A stretch of DNA of 22,592 nucleotides, taken from the IMG/VR virus record IMGVR_UViG_3300030098_000332, positions 1 through 22,592 of that record; one strand, 5' to 3'. Each line of letters opens with the position of its first letter. Within the stretch, counting starts at the first letter, position 1. A program made the position numbers and the translations under genes. The notes beneath the pieces are model-generated. The model saw nothing but the letters and a program-made list of their open reading frames with translations. It did not search any database and had not been told where the DNA came from. This DNA comes from a virus. Positions 16,161-22,592 of this stretch are shown here, in pieces.

Positions 16161-16189
16161 TTAAGACTCCTATTATTTATCAAAAAGTT

Positions 16190-16219
16190 ATTGTAACAAA
16201 TTATTATTTGTGTTGTCAA
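16190..16219 (-). promoter_or_regulatory. Strong sigma70-like promoter for SSB and downstream genes
   Basis: On the minus strand a perfect TTGACA (16219-16214) is followed by an 18-base spacer and TACAAT (16195-16190; 5/6 to consensus). The site lies just after the polymerase stop codon and about 30 bases before the SSB ATG. The spacer holds an inverted repeat (ACAAAT-4 nt-ATTTGT, 16196-16211), a possible operator. It is the best promoter match in the window and implies transcription by the host RNA polymerase. Confidence 0.75.
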
Positions 16220-16224
16220 TAGTA

Positions 16225-18072
16225 TTAATGTATTTCTGCATAATTTTTTCCGAATTGTACATCAATACCTAGTTGTACATTTAATTTAAGCTGTTCATTT
16301 AACTTATCAACTGCCCAATACAATGCATTTTTATGCTCCCTTTCTTCGCCTAAAGGGACTACGTTAATACTTTCATCATGGAACTGACCCACAATGTTTG
16401 GTCTTTTAGTACGATAGAATGCTACCCATTTGTCAAAGCAGTAAGATCCTGTGCTTTGATTAATAGTAGAGAATGCATCTTTCTCGTAGCGAAGACTGTG
16501 CCAAAACTTACTAACTGGATTTTGTATCCACATCTCACCTGATACTCTTCGTATTGGTTGAGACTCAGAGAAAGCTTTAACAGACCAATTTCTTTTCCAG
16601 TAAGCATCAAGAAGTTCTTGTGCTTCACGTACAGACATACCTGTCTCTCTGGATAATTTAGCTGCACCTACACCATAGGTTGCAGAATAATTAACTACTT
16701 TAAAATTCTTTCGTAGTGACTTCAAATCTTTTTCACCACTATTATGTTTATTAATATCATCTTGTGTAATCTTACCTGCGTGTTTAGCAAGGTCTAAGTG
16801 TGGATCAAAACCATCTCTTGACATTTCTTCTACATACTTTGGGTCGTATGGTTTCATGTAGTGTCTTTTGGTAGTATCTTCAAGAGAGGTCATATCAGCA
16901 CCACACAATACAGTTTCATTAGGTGCTATCAAACAACTACGTATCTCTCTACCCCAAGGCTTATCAACTCCGGGAAGATTAACAAGAGGTTTCTTATGTT
17001 TAAATCTAAATGTATTAGTAAGACCATCTATCTCTGCTTTGAGATAACCATCTTGTTCGCACTCAACAAAGCCATTAAAGATACCTAGTCTATGTTGTAT
17101 AATAGTAAGACCCTCTAATGTTGCAACAGCTGGGTTCTTTTCTATTAATAACTTTACAGACTCTGTAAGCTCACCATTCTTTCTAACTTGTTCTACTTTC
17201 TTTTCTTCGCCAGTTTCTTTATTCTTGTTATACTTATAGGTACATGGCTTCCAACCTAAAGACTTTAACCAATCCTTTACTTGATCGGTAGAGTTAGGAT
17301 TAGCATCTTCTGCACCTTTTACTACTGTTACCTCACCATTATATCCTTCAGGTAAACCATACTCTTCTAATAAAGAGTACCATCTCTTACCATGAGAAGA
17401 TAGAGAACCATCTTTTTTGAAACAAACTTTAGGTTTAGTCTGTACCCTGTACAGTTTTCTCATTGGCATGGCATCAGATAGCTCTGAAACTTTTTCTGCT
17501 TGTAAAGAAAGTAATTTATTAACACAAGACTTAGCCATGTTTGTATCTAACTTCCAACCCTGTTGTTCAGCTTCTTTTGCACAATCCATTTTAAACTCTA
17601 AGTACCTGAAGAACTTATCTAATTCATACTTGTCTTTGTATAAATGTAGAAATCTTTTTAACAGGTTTGTCCACAATGCATCTGTTATCATTACATCATT
17701 AGTACATCTATCAACATACTCTTGCAGAGATAGGTTCTCCCAATCATCTATCTTTAGTTTGGGTATACCAAAGTCAGTAAAGAAACTATCAAGTCCATGC
17801 TTAGGTCTATTTGGATTAAGAACCCAAGACATAGGCAGAGTATCAAAACGTCTAGCAGTAATATTAATATCTAGTATACGTTCTAATACTGGCACATCAT
17901 AACGTATGATATTGTGACCTACTAATCCTTGAGCAGATAACAATACATCTCGCATATAATCGTAGTCATCTGTAGCAGTACACTTAGATACCTCATCATC
18001 TGTATCTCTGAATACCATACAGTGTATCTTGTCTGGATTAATACCATTGGTTTCAATATCAAATATTATCAA
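16225..18072 (-). CDS. Family A DNA polymerase (T7-like) with 3'-5' exonuclease
   Basis: This 615-aa replicative polymerase has an N-terminal proofreading domain: ExoI DIET (D5, E7), ExoII N54...D59, ExoIII D126. The polymerase domain follows: motif A GADMTSLE (D393, E398), motif B RxxxKxxxYxxxYG (R454, K458, Y462, Y466), motif C FHDE (H565, D566). Y462 aligns with E. coli Pol I Phe762 / T7 Tyr526, so this is a Tyr762-type enzyme. At 615 aa it is shorter than T7 gp5 (704). The start is TTG at 18072, directly after the TAA of the PP-loop gene, with a GGAGAA about eight bases upstream. The processivity partner is not identifiable here. Confidence 0.95.
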   Translation of the reverse strand: MIIFDIETNGINPDKIHCMVFRDTDDEVSKCTATDDYDYMRDVLLSAQGLVGHNIIRYDVPVLERILDINITARRFDTLPMSWVLNPNRPKHGLDSFFTDFGIPKLKIDDWENLSLQEYVDRCTNDVMITDALWTNLLKRFLHLYKDKYELDKFFRYLEFKMDCAKEAEQQGWKLDTNMAKSCVNKLLSLQAEKVSELSDAMPMRKLYRVQTKPKVCFKKDGSLSSHGKRWYSLLEEYGLPEGYNGEVTVVKGAEDANPNSTDQVKDWLKSLGWKPCTYKYNKNKETGEEKKVEQVRKNGELTESVKLLIEKNPAVATLEGLTIIQHRLGIFNGFVECEQDGYLKAEIDGLTNTFRFKHKKPLVNLPGVDKPWGREIRSCLIAPNETVLCGADMTSLEDTTKRHYMKPYDPKYVEEMSRDGFDPHLDLAKHAGKITQDDINKHNSGEKDLKSLRKNFKVVNYSATYGVGAAKLSRETGMSVREAQELLDAYWKRNWSVKAFSESQPIRRVSGEMWIQNPVSKFWHSLRYEKDAFSTINQSTGSYCFDKWVAFYRTKRPNIVGQFHDESINVVPLGEEREHKNALYWAVDKLNEQLKLNVQLGIDVQFGKNYAEIH

Positions 18073-18822
18073 TTACAACTTCTCCTCACAAAAAATACCA
18101 CACTCAAAGTCATAGTTTTTTAATGGTCTACCTTTAGCATTTACAGGTAATTCATCTAGCATTATTCTTTCATTTTTATATCTTACAAGTTTTGATCCAA
18201 TTAATCTAGATTGCTTAGCCCTCTCATTAAATACTTCAGGAAACTTTGATCTAACTAAATTCCAATATGTAGGTGATGTAGCTTTAACACAACCAATACA
18301 ATTAGCATTAGGAAAACCCATTGAATATATCTTAGGCAGTTTAATATTATTATCTGCAAGAATATTAAAACAATCTTGTTTAGTTATGTTCTCATCAACT
18401 AGAACAGATAGTAAGTTACTACGTTCTGTCATCTTAAACCTATCAGATCTTTTCTTTTCATCAACAGTAAAACCTAATACTAGATAGTCAGATTTATTTT
18501 TATTTTCCCACTCTTGTCTTGCATGTTTCTTTAGTCTCATTGTACAGGGTGCGCCTGCTATACCACTCATGTATTTGTGATGAGACCAAACAGTTTTAGC
18601 AGAGCAATCTGGAAAATCAGAGTTAATAGCAAACTCTACTTTTATGTTTAACCATTTTTCAATGTCAGATAAAAATCTAAGGTTGTCTTCATGTTCTTCT
18701 TTTACTGGATTATTTACAACTTTTATTTTATTATTAGCACCATACTTTTTTAGTGTGATATATGTTGCAACTGCAGATGCAGCTCCACACGAAAACCAAA
18801 CTGTAATATCTTTATTTATCAT
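18073..18822 (-). CDS. PP-loop ATPase, PAPS reductase/DndC-like family
   Basis: This 249-aa protein has an N-terminal PP-loop of the adenylating type, FSCGAAS (residues 10-16; the usual form is SGGxxS), and conserved later elements APCTMRLKK (C93), a GFTVDEKKRSDR loop, NCIGC (C175, C178) and a terminal CGIFC (C241, C245). The superfamily activates sulfate or substrates with ATP. Phage members have been proposed to act in sulfur metabolism or in DNA/RNA thio-modification. The Cys clusters could hold an Fe-S centre as in DndC. It overlaps the primase-helicase stop (ATGA) and abuts the polymerase start, so it is co-translated with the replisome. The substrate is unknown. Confidence 0.8.
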   Translation of the reverse strand: MINKDITVWFSCGAASAVATYITLKKYGANNKIKVVNNPVKEEHEDNLRFLSDIEKWLNIKVEFAINSDFPDCSAKTVWSHHKYMSGIAGAPCTMRLKKHARQEWENKNKSDYLVLGFTVDEKKRSDRFKMTERSNLLSVLVDENITKQDCFNILADNNIKLPKIYSMGFPNANCIGCVKATSPTYWNLVRSKFPEVFNERAKQSRLIGSKLVRYKNERIMLDELPVNAKGRPLKNYDFECGIFCEEKL

Positions 18823-20417
18823 GCAGCTTCTTCTCTCCCTATGACAACCTCTTCAGTTAGGATAGTAGTATCAGGATTGTAGTATACTGTACCTGCATAG
18901 CCTAACTTAGCAAATGGTCTATTCTTATCGACAATAAAGGTAGTAGTATTCTGTACTATCTCATCTTCACTTTCTATATCTCTTTCAATCTTGATACAGA
19001 TAATGGCTTCTTCTTCAAGTGATGATGCATACTTAGTCCTACCATCATCATTGACTTGTGATATAAATACCACACCTATATTTAATTCTTTGGATAACTG
19101 TGCCATTCTTGCTCCAAGAGATGTAAGTACAGAGGTAGCACCATCTACACCTGATTGACTAAGGTATGCTAGTCTTTGAACATGGTCTACAAAAATATAC
19201 TCTGCACCATATACAGTTGCAGCTAGTCTAGTATACTCTAATAGTTTTAGTGGATCATCATGTGACCTCATCTCAAATACAACTGTACGTTCACCCTCTG
19301 TGGCATCCTTTGCAGCTTTTATAACATCTTCTTCTGATATTCTATTTTCTTTTGCATCATCTTTAGTTCTGACATTAACACCAAGATGATACGTAGCCAT
19401 AGCTCTGTAGGTAGTAGACTTCATCTCTTCCATATGCAGTAAAGCTATACGTGTGCTAGGATTTTTAAGTAGTCCAGTCTCAAAGTATCTTACTACCTCT
19501 GTCTTACCTGTACCTCTTGGTGCTTTAATAAAAGTAAGACCACCTTTAACAACACCACGTATCTTATCATCAAGTCCAGAATGTCCTGTAGGTATGTAAT
19601 CGTATGGACTCTCTGTAAGTATGGCTTGTTCTACCTCTTCATCAGAACAAAAGAAGTTTTCTGGTGAGTATCTCTGTGGCTTTTGAGCTGCCCAATAAAG
19701 AGGTTCAATATCATCTGCTTCAAGAAACTCGTTAGCATCTTTGTACTTAGACATTGGTACATAGTAAAACTTTTCTGGCAATGATTCATAGATTCTTTCA
19801 GCAGCTCGTCTACCTGCTTCATCAAGCTCACCTGCGTAGATTACCTCTTTAAATGCATTGAGATAGTTAAAGTTATTCTTAATAAACTTTTCACCAATAG
19901 ATGCAGATGGCAAAGACTTAACAGGGAACTTCTGTCTTAGTATCTGATACAAACTAGCTGCATCAAATTCACCCTCAGTAATATAAATTCTGTGTGATGA
20001 TCCTTGATTAAACTCAGGACCAAACAGTTCATTCATACCCACACCCCTGTCTTTTATCCAAGACTTAGACTTGTCATTGTAGTCTCTATACTTAACAGTG
20101 TGTGGATACTTGTAGGCATAACGAATAGGATTATTATCTTTGTCAGTTTGTATTTGTATACCATACAGTTTACAAACTTCAGGATCAATACTACGTATAC
20201 CATCAAAAGTCATTCCACTTACTTCTATGTCCATTACATTTATTCTCCTCTTTACAGGGTATCTATGTTCAACCCAATCATATGTACTCAATTTTGTTTT
20301 AGATGGATAGGACTCACCACAACTATGACAATATCCATACCCATCATTGTGCCAGTTGAATGCATCAGATGATCCACAATCTACATACGGACATGGTTGA
20401 TGGGGGTTATCGTTCAT
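18819..20417 (-). CDS. Primase-helicase, T7 gp4-like
   Basis: This is a bifunctional 532-aa replisome enzyme. The N-terminal zinc finger uses C9, C14, C30 and C33 (CPYVDC...CHSC). The TOPRIM primase core has YITEGEFDAASL (E148) and AGELDEAGR (E197, D199), where the first acidic residue of the usual DxD is Glu. The RecA-like helicase domain has Walker A APRGTGKT (299-306), Walker B YIFVDH (D411), motif H3 FISQ and a DKNR segment near 497-500. It unwinds DNA ahead of the polymerase and primes the lagging strand. The ATG follows GGAGG within the preceding 49-aa gene and overlaps its stop (ATGA). The length is close to the 566 aa of T7 gp4. Confidence 0.95.
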   Translation of the reverse strand: MNDNPHQPCPYVDCGSSDAFNWHNDGYGYCHSCGESYPSKTKLSTYDWVEHRYPVKRRINVMDIEVSGMTFDGIRSIDPEVCKLYGIQIQTDKDNNPIRYAYKYPHTVKYRDYNDKSKSWIKDRGVGMNELFGPEFNQGSSHRIYITEGEFDAASLYQILRQKFPVKSLPSASIGEKFIKNNFNYLNAFKEVIYAGELDEAGRRAAERIYESLPEKFYYVPMSKYKDANEFLEADDIEPLYWAAQKPQRYSPENFFCSDEEVEQAILTESPYDYIPTGHSGLDDKIRGVVKGGLTFIKAPRGTGKTEVVRYFETGLLKNPSTRIALLHMEEMKSTTYRAMATYHLGVNVRTKDDAKENRISEEDVIKAAKDATEGERTVVFEMRSHDDPLKLLEYTRLAATVYGAEYIFVDHVQRLAYLSQSGVDGATSVLTSLGARMAQLSKELNIGVVFISQVNDDGRTKYASSLEEEAIICIKIERDIESEDEIVQNTTTFIVDKNRPFAKLGYAGTVYYNPDTTILTEEVVIGREEAA

Positions 20418-20563
20418 TTTTCCTCCATAGCATTTTCAATAATTGTTATTTGATTTTGAATATGTTCTAAATCTTTTTGTAAACTACTTACTTCTTCAAC
20501 TAAAATAGCTACTGACACACTGGCTTCTTTTAATGCTTTTATAACTTTATCGTCTTGAATCAT
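20414..20563 (-). CDS. Short coiled-coil protein (49 aa)
   Basis: A 49-codon frame has a strong AAAGGAGA six bases before its ATG and a stop that overlaps the primase-helicase start as ATGA. The sequence (SVSVAILVEEVSSLQKDLEH, then QNQITIIENAM) has a regular heptad pattern and should form one helix, likely a coiled-coil dimer or a partner peptide. It is the first gene after a promoter-like site and leads the replisome operon, so it may help assemble or regulate the helicase. No family was recognised. Confidence 0.75.
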   Translation of the reverse strand: MIQDDKVIKALKEASVSVAILVEEVSSLQKDLEHIQNQITIIENAMEEK

Positions 20564-20582
20564 TCAATCTCCTTTTTTTGAA

Positions 20583-20611
20583 ATAGTATCAGTGATTAAT
20601 ATTAATATCAA
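20583..20611 (-). promoter_or_regulatory. Sigma70-like promoter with palindromic spacer, ahead of the replisome genes
   Basis: On the minus strand TTGATA (20611-20606) is followed by a 17-base spacer and TACTAT (20588-20583). The -35 box is 5/6 to consensus and contains the integrase TGA stop codon (20610-20608). A perfect 12-bp palindrome, ATTAATATTAAT, covers 20595-20606 within the spacer and touches the -35, the expected position for a repressor operator. The -10 match is only 4/6, so confidence is moderate. Confidence 0.5.
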
Positions 20612-21708
20612 GCAATAGTTTTTCTTTTATCTAAAGCTTGTTTGGCAGTGTTGTAATTATGTTTGTTATATGGGTTAAGACTTTGTACATTCTTATGCCC
20701 TGTAACAGACATGATTGCTAGTTGATCTACACCACTCTCAATCATCTCATTGATAGCAGTCTTTCGTAGATCCCCTGCTCTAAGGTCATCAGGAAGGTCA
20801 CACAGAGCCTTAACTATATTTACATGTTCACCTACTTGAGAACACGTATAAGGTCTGTAGCACCCATCAGAAGGTCTCTGAAAGGGTATTACATATTCTT
20901 GCCAACCCCAGTCTTTAAATTGTTCAGTTAACATCTCTAATATATTTGGTGCTATTGGTAGATTAACTGTAGCACCACGTTTACTTTGTGTGATGATAAC
21001 TTTTTTATCTTCAAAACTAATACAATCCCAAGTTAAGTTACGTATGTCAGCTGGTCTTTGTCCCCACTCGTAGCACATTAACACTAACAAACCTATATTT
21101 CTGTATTTAAAGTGTTTAAATGCAGTATCAAGGAATAATTCTACTTGACTTTTAGTCCACACTACTGATCTAGGTTCATGATGTTCTTTCTGTACCTTAG
21201 CCATAGGATTGTGTGTTATTACATCAAGAGATACACAATAGTTTAATAATACAGATAACAATCTAGCATGAGTATTACCACTATTGACGCTAACTAACTC
21301 GCACCAAGTCTGATATGCTTCTGCACAATGCTGAGGATTGATCGTGCCTACAGGTATATCTCCAAACTCTTTACCAAATATCTTAGTCCTACACACATAG
21401 TGTAACCCATAAGTGTAAGCAATTTCAGTATTATACGTAAGTCTCTTAAAGTGAAATGAGTCTCTGTAGTGTGCAAATACCTGACGCAAAGTACTGCGAG
21501 AACCTATTCTTCCTGCTTTGATCTCACCCTTTTTATATTTTTCTATTAGTTTTAATAGTTTGGGTATCTCATATCTGGCAGTTCTACCATCTTGAAACGT
21601 AATATTTTTTACAACACCTGCAATCTTTACATCATCAGGTGGTACAAATCTCCAAGATAAAGTACCATCAGCTTTACGATACTTGGTTGTGTATTTAAAC
21701 TCCATCAT
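20608..21708 (-). CDS. int: Tyrosine recombinase / phage integrase
   Basis: The 366-aa enzyme has an N-terminal arm/core-binding region (about 1-175) and a catalytic domain. Counting from a TTG one codon upstream, the key residues are R219 (GQRPADIR), K244 (QSKRGATV), R316 in GDLRKTA, H339 in TGHK and nucleophile Y348 (NPYNKH), nine residues after H339. The box II position that is often His (HxxR) is Gly313. It should catalyse site-specific integration and possibly excision. I chose the ATG at 21708 over the TTG at 21711; ATG 21705 is also possible. It overlaps the end of the 59-aa gene. No repressor or excisionase is visible nearby. Confidence 0.92.
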   Translation of the reverse strand: MMEFKYTTKYRKADGTLSWRFVPPDDVKIAGVVKNITFQDGRTARYEIPKLLKLIEKYKKGEIKAGRIGSRSTLRQVFAHYRDSFHFKRLTYNTEIAYTYGLHYVCRTKIFGKEFGDIPVGTINPQHCAEAYQTWCELVSVNSGNTHARLLSVLLNYCVSLDVITHNPMAKVQKEHHEPRSVVWTKSQVELFLDTAFKHFKYRNIGLLVLMCYEWGQRPADIRNLTWDCISFEDKKVIITQSKRGATVNLPIAPNILEMLTEQFKDWGWQEYVIPFQRPSDGCYRPYTCSQVGEHVNIVKALCDLPDDLRAGDLRKTAINEMIESGVDQLAIMSVTGHKNVQSLNPYNKHNYNTAKQALDKRKTIA

Positions 21709-21874
21709 CAAACCTGTCTATATCTATATCACCTTGTGCATCTTCAATTAGCTGCATGGCAAACTTATAAATTAATTTTTCTTTTGGTGGACCTTCATTC
21801 ATGTGAGAGAACATTGTCTCTGCCTCTTCAAATGCCCACTCTCTTATACTGTCTTCACTATACAAATCTCTCAT
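21695..21874 (-). CDS. Small acidic protein (59 aa), unrecognised
   Basis: A 59-codon frame fills the interval between the integrase and the 62-aa gene. It begins MRDLYSEDSIREWAFEEAET, is helical and acidic, and ends in DIDIDRFDDGV. It overlaps the next gene upstream by 17 nt and the integrase start by 14 nt, the tight packing seen throughout this arm. An AAAGG abuts the ATG too closely for a standard Shine-Dalgarno site, so translation may depend on the upstream gene. The function is unknown. A small acidic protein beside an integrase could be a directionality factor, but those are usually basic, which argues against it. Confidence 0.6.
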   Translation of the reverse strand: MRDLYSEDSIREWAFEEAETMFSHMNEGPPKEKLIYKFAMQLIEDAQGDIDIDRFDDGV

Positions 21875-22046
21875 CCTTTCTAAGCTTTGTTATTTTATCT
21901 CTAATAATAGTTAGCGTTTCATAACGACCATAGCGTAGATAATCATGCTTATCATCTAGCAACATTGGTCTACCACTATTAGCATAGTCTAGTATCTCAT
22001 CTTCTAACCAAGACTCAATATGTTTTAATATCTCTTTATCATTCAC
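21858..22046 (-). CDS. Small protein (62 aa), GTG start
   Basis: The open frame extends further upstream, but the likely start is GTG at 22046. It has a strong GGAGGA six to seven bases ahead and overlaps the stop of the Cys-rich membrane protein by 8 nt. Starting at the far ATG (22172) would overlap that gene by more than 130 nt. The product (starting M/V-NDKEILKHIESWLEDEI) is helical, with a mixed-charge middle (PMLLDDKHDYLRYGRYE) and a basic end. The family is not recognised. Confidence 0.65.
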   Translation of the reverse strand: MNDKEILKHIESWLEDEILDYANSGRPMLLDDKHDYLRYGRYETLTIIRDKITKLRKDERFV

Positions 22047-22257
22047 AGAAATTCCTCCATAGTTTACAGTTTGCAGTTTGTTTACATACTCTTTCATGTT
22101 TAGCATTCTCCCAACAATCGCCATCAGGTATGTGCATTCTGACAAATGTATCCCATGTACCCATAGATACAAACAAGATCATAGCAGGAAATACTAACAT
22201 AAAAAATACTATTGCTAAAAACGACAATCCAAATCCCTCATTATGATATGGTTTCAT
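22039..22257 (-). CDS. Single-span membrane protein with Cys-rich outer tail (72 aa)
   Basis: A short N-terminus is followed by one clear hydrophobic segment (about residues 11-32, LSFLAIVFFMLVFPAMILFV) and a ~40-residue soluble tail with four Cys (C48, C58, C64, C71). Because the tail has paired Cys, it is probably periplasmic and disulfide-bonded; orientation is inferred, not proven. Candidate roles are an inner-membrane anchor for superinfection exclusion or host-envelope modification. It starts in an ATGA overlap with the 79-aa gene, within a 26-bp repeat. Confidence 0.65.
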   Translation of the reverse strand: MKPYHNEGFGLSFLAIVFFMLVFPAMILFVSMGTWDTFVRMHIPDGDCWENAKHERVCKQTANCKLWRNFCE

Positions 22258-22513
22258 TTCAATGCCATCCTTTCTTTTAAAAAATTACTTACTTCAGTTG
22301 AATACAATTGAACAACTGTGCATTTCATAAAATCATCATGGTCATAATCAATTTTATCAATTCCTGTAGCAAATCCATTTATTACATCAGAATCAAATAG
22401 ATTATCATCTTCAACTCCAATTAAAACTTCAGCATTAGGATTAAATTTTTCTAACCTTTTTATTAATGTTTGAACTGTATACCAAGCTTTCATTTCAATC
22501 CCATCCTTTCTTT
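22252..22513 (-). repeat. 26-bp near-identical direct repeat spanning two gene junctions
   Basis: Bases 22252-22277 and 22488-22513 are identical except for one base. Each copy contains the last codons of one gene (KERMALK or KERMGLK), its TGA stop, the overlapping ATG start of the next gene and the AAGGA ribosome site. The two copies bracket the 79-aa gene. Confidence 0.85.
22254..22493 (-). CDS. Small acidic protein (79 aa), unrecognised
   Basis: This 79-aa soluble protein begins MKAWYTVQTLIKRLEKFNPN and continues AEVLIGVEDDN, a pattern of helix then beta-strand typical of compact phage early proteins. It contains acidic patches (DKIDYDHDDF) and ends FLKERMALK. The ATG overlaps the stop of the upstream lipoprotein gene (ATGA), with AAGGA ten bases ahead. 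Its last codons and the following start region match those of the lipoprotein gene, suggesting a shared origin of this junction. The function is unknown. Confidence 0.65.
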   Translation of the reverse strand: MKAWYTVQTLIKRLEKFNPNAEVLIGVEDDNLFDSDVINGFATGIDKIDYDHDDFMKCTVVQLYSTEVSNFLKERMALK

Positions 22514-22592
22514 ATACTCTTCATGTAATTCTCCATTACTCTTACCACCTGTACCATCAACACCAAAGTTACATGATGCCAACACTACAAGA
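22490..22592 (-). CDS. C-terminal part of a tiny lipoprotein (partial)
   Basis: The window ends inside this gene. The visible frame reads LVVLASC, a good lipobox (LASC, cleavage before Cys), followed by a short polar chain of about 27 residues including DGTGGKSNGELHEEYKERMG. The mature product would be a lipid-anchored peptide in the envelope. Position next to a small membrane protein in the early region suggests superinfection exclusion (like T5 Llp) or envelope modification. An outer spanin is less likely because lysis genes normally belong to the late arm. The start codon and signal peptide lie beyond the window edge. Confidence 0.6.
   Translation of the reverse strand, partial: LVVLASCNFGVDGTGGKSNGELHEEYKERMGLK

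Noticed and set aside
17417-17902. Plus-strand 161-codon frame inside the polymerase gene
   Set aside because: It lies fully opposite a strongly supported DNA polymerase, has no ribosome site and no recognisable motif.
20004-20372. Plus-strand 122-codon frame inside primase-helicase
   Set aside because: It is antisense to the zinc-finger/TOPRIM coding region and has Ile/Thr-rich composition typical of a shadow frame.
22298-22321. Inverted repeat (CAGTTG...CAACTG) within the 79-aa gene as an operator
   Set aside because: The arms are short with a 12-base loop inside coding sequence and no promoter nearby.
20564-22592. attP site or tRNA gene near the integrase
   Set aside because: I looked for tRNA 3'-end-like sequence (TTCGAATCC-type) and found none; attP may lie elsewhere.

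Overview
This window looks like about half of an AT-rich, marine-type podovirus (T7-like) phage genome. The left arm (1-10267, + strand) is a late/virion module. The right arm (10264-22592, - strand) is a nucleotide-metabolism and DNA-replication module that leads back to an integrase and a set of small early genes. The DNA polymerase, primase-helicase, gp2.5-like SSB and nuclease set are T7-like. There is no phage RNA polymerase in the window. Three intergenic gaps instead carry host-type sigma70 promoters. Low GC, class II RNR, MazG and DUF3310 all fit pelagic phages of marine Alphaproteobacteria, but the host cannot be fixed from sequence alone.

Left arm: the tail of a coiled-coil protein is followed by a 1359-aa virion protein with an internal duplication, Pro/Thr linkers and a long 11-residue-repeat helix. 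Next come a small peptidoglycan hydrolase of the lysozyme/transglycosylase type, two unrecognised virion proteins (175 and 336 aa) and a 1229-aa internal-virion (DNA-ejection-like) protein. The arrangement recalls T7 gp14-gp15-gp16, but with the murein hydrolase as its own gene.

The arms converge at about 10265, where the two stop codons overlap inside one TTAA palindrome and leave no intergenic terminator.

Right arm, in the direction of its own transcription (right to left): a truncated lipoprotein gene, a 79-aa protein, a Cys-rich single-TM protein, two small soluble proteins, a tyrosine integrase, a 49-aa coiled-coil protein (behind a promoter), primase-helicase, a PP-loop/PAPS-reductase-like enzyme, family A DNA polymerase, SSB (behind a promoter), a small basic protein, a Cas4-like Fe-S nuclease, a second PD-(D/E)XK nuclease, a 90-aa protein, a calcineurin-like phosphoesterase, a 55-aa protein (behind a promoter), MazG, adenosylcobalamin-dependent RNR, a zinc-ribbon DUF3310 protein and a small basic protein. 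Nearly all these genes overlap by 4 to about 30 nt, so translational coupling is pervasive.

New to a conventional gene call are several short genes supported by Shine-Dalgarno sites and stop/start overlaps (55, 49, 59, 62 and 50 aa, plus the lipoprotein fragment). Also notable are three promoters whose -35 box contains or abuts the upstream stop codon, and non-ATG starts for polymerase (TTG), MazG (TTG) and a 62-aa protein (GTG). All functional calls come from reading motifs; no database search was possible.
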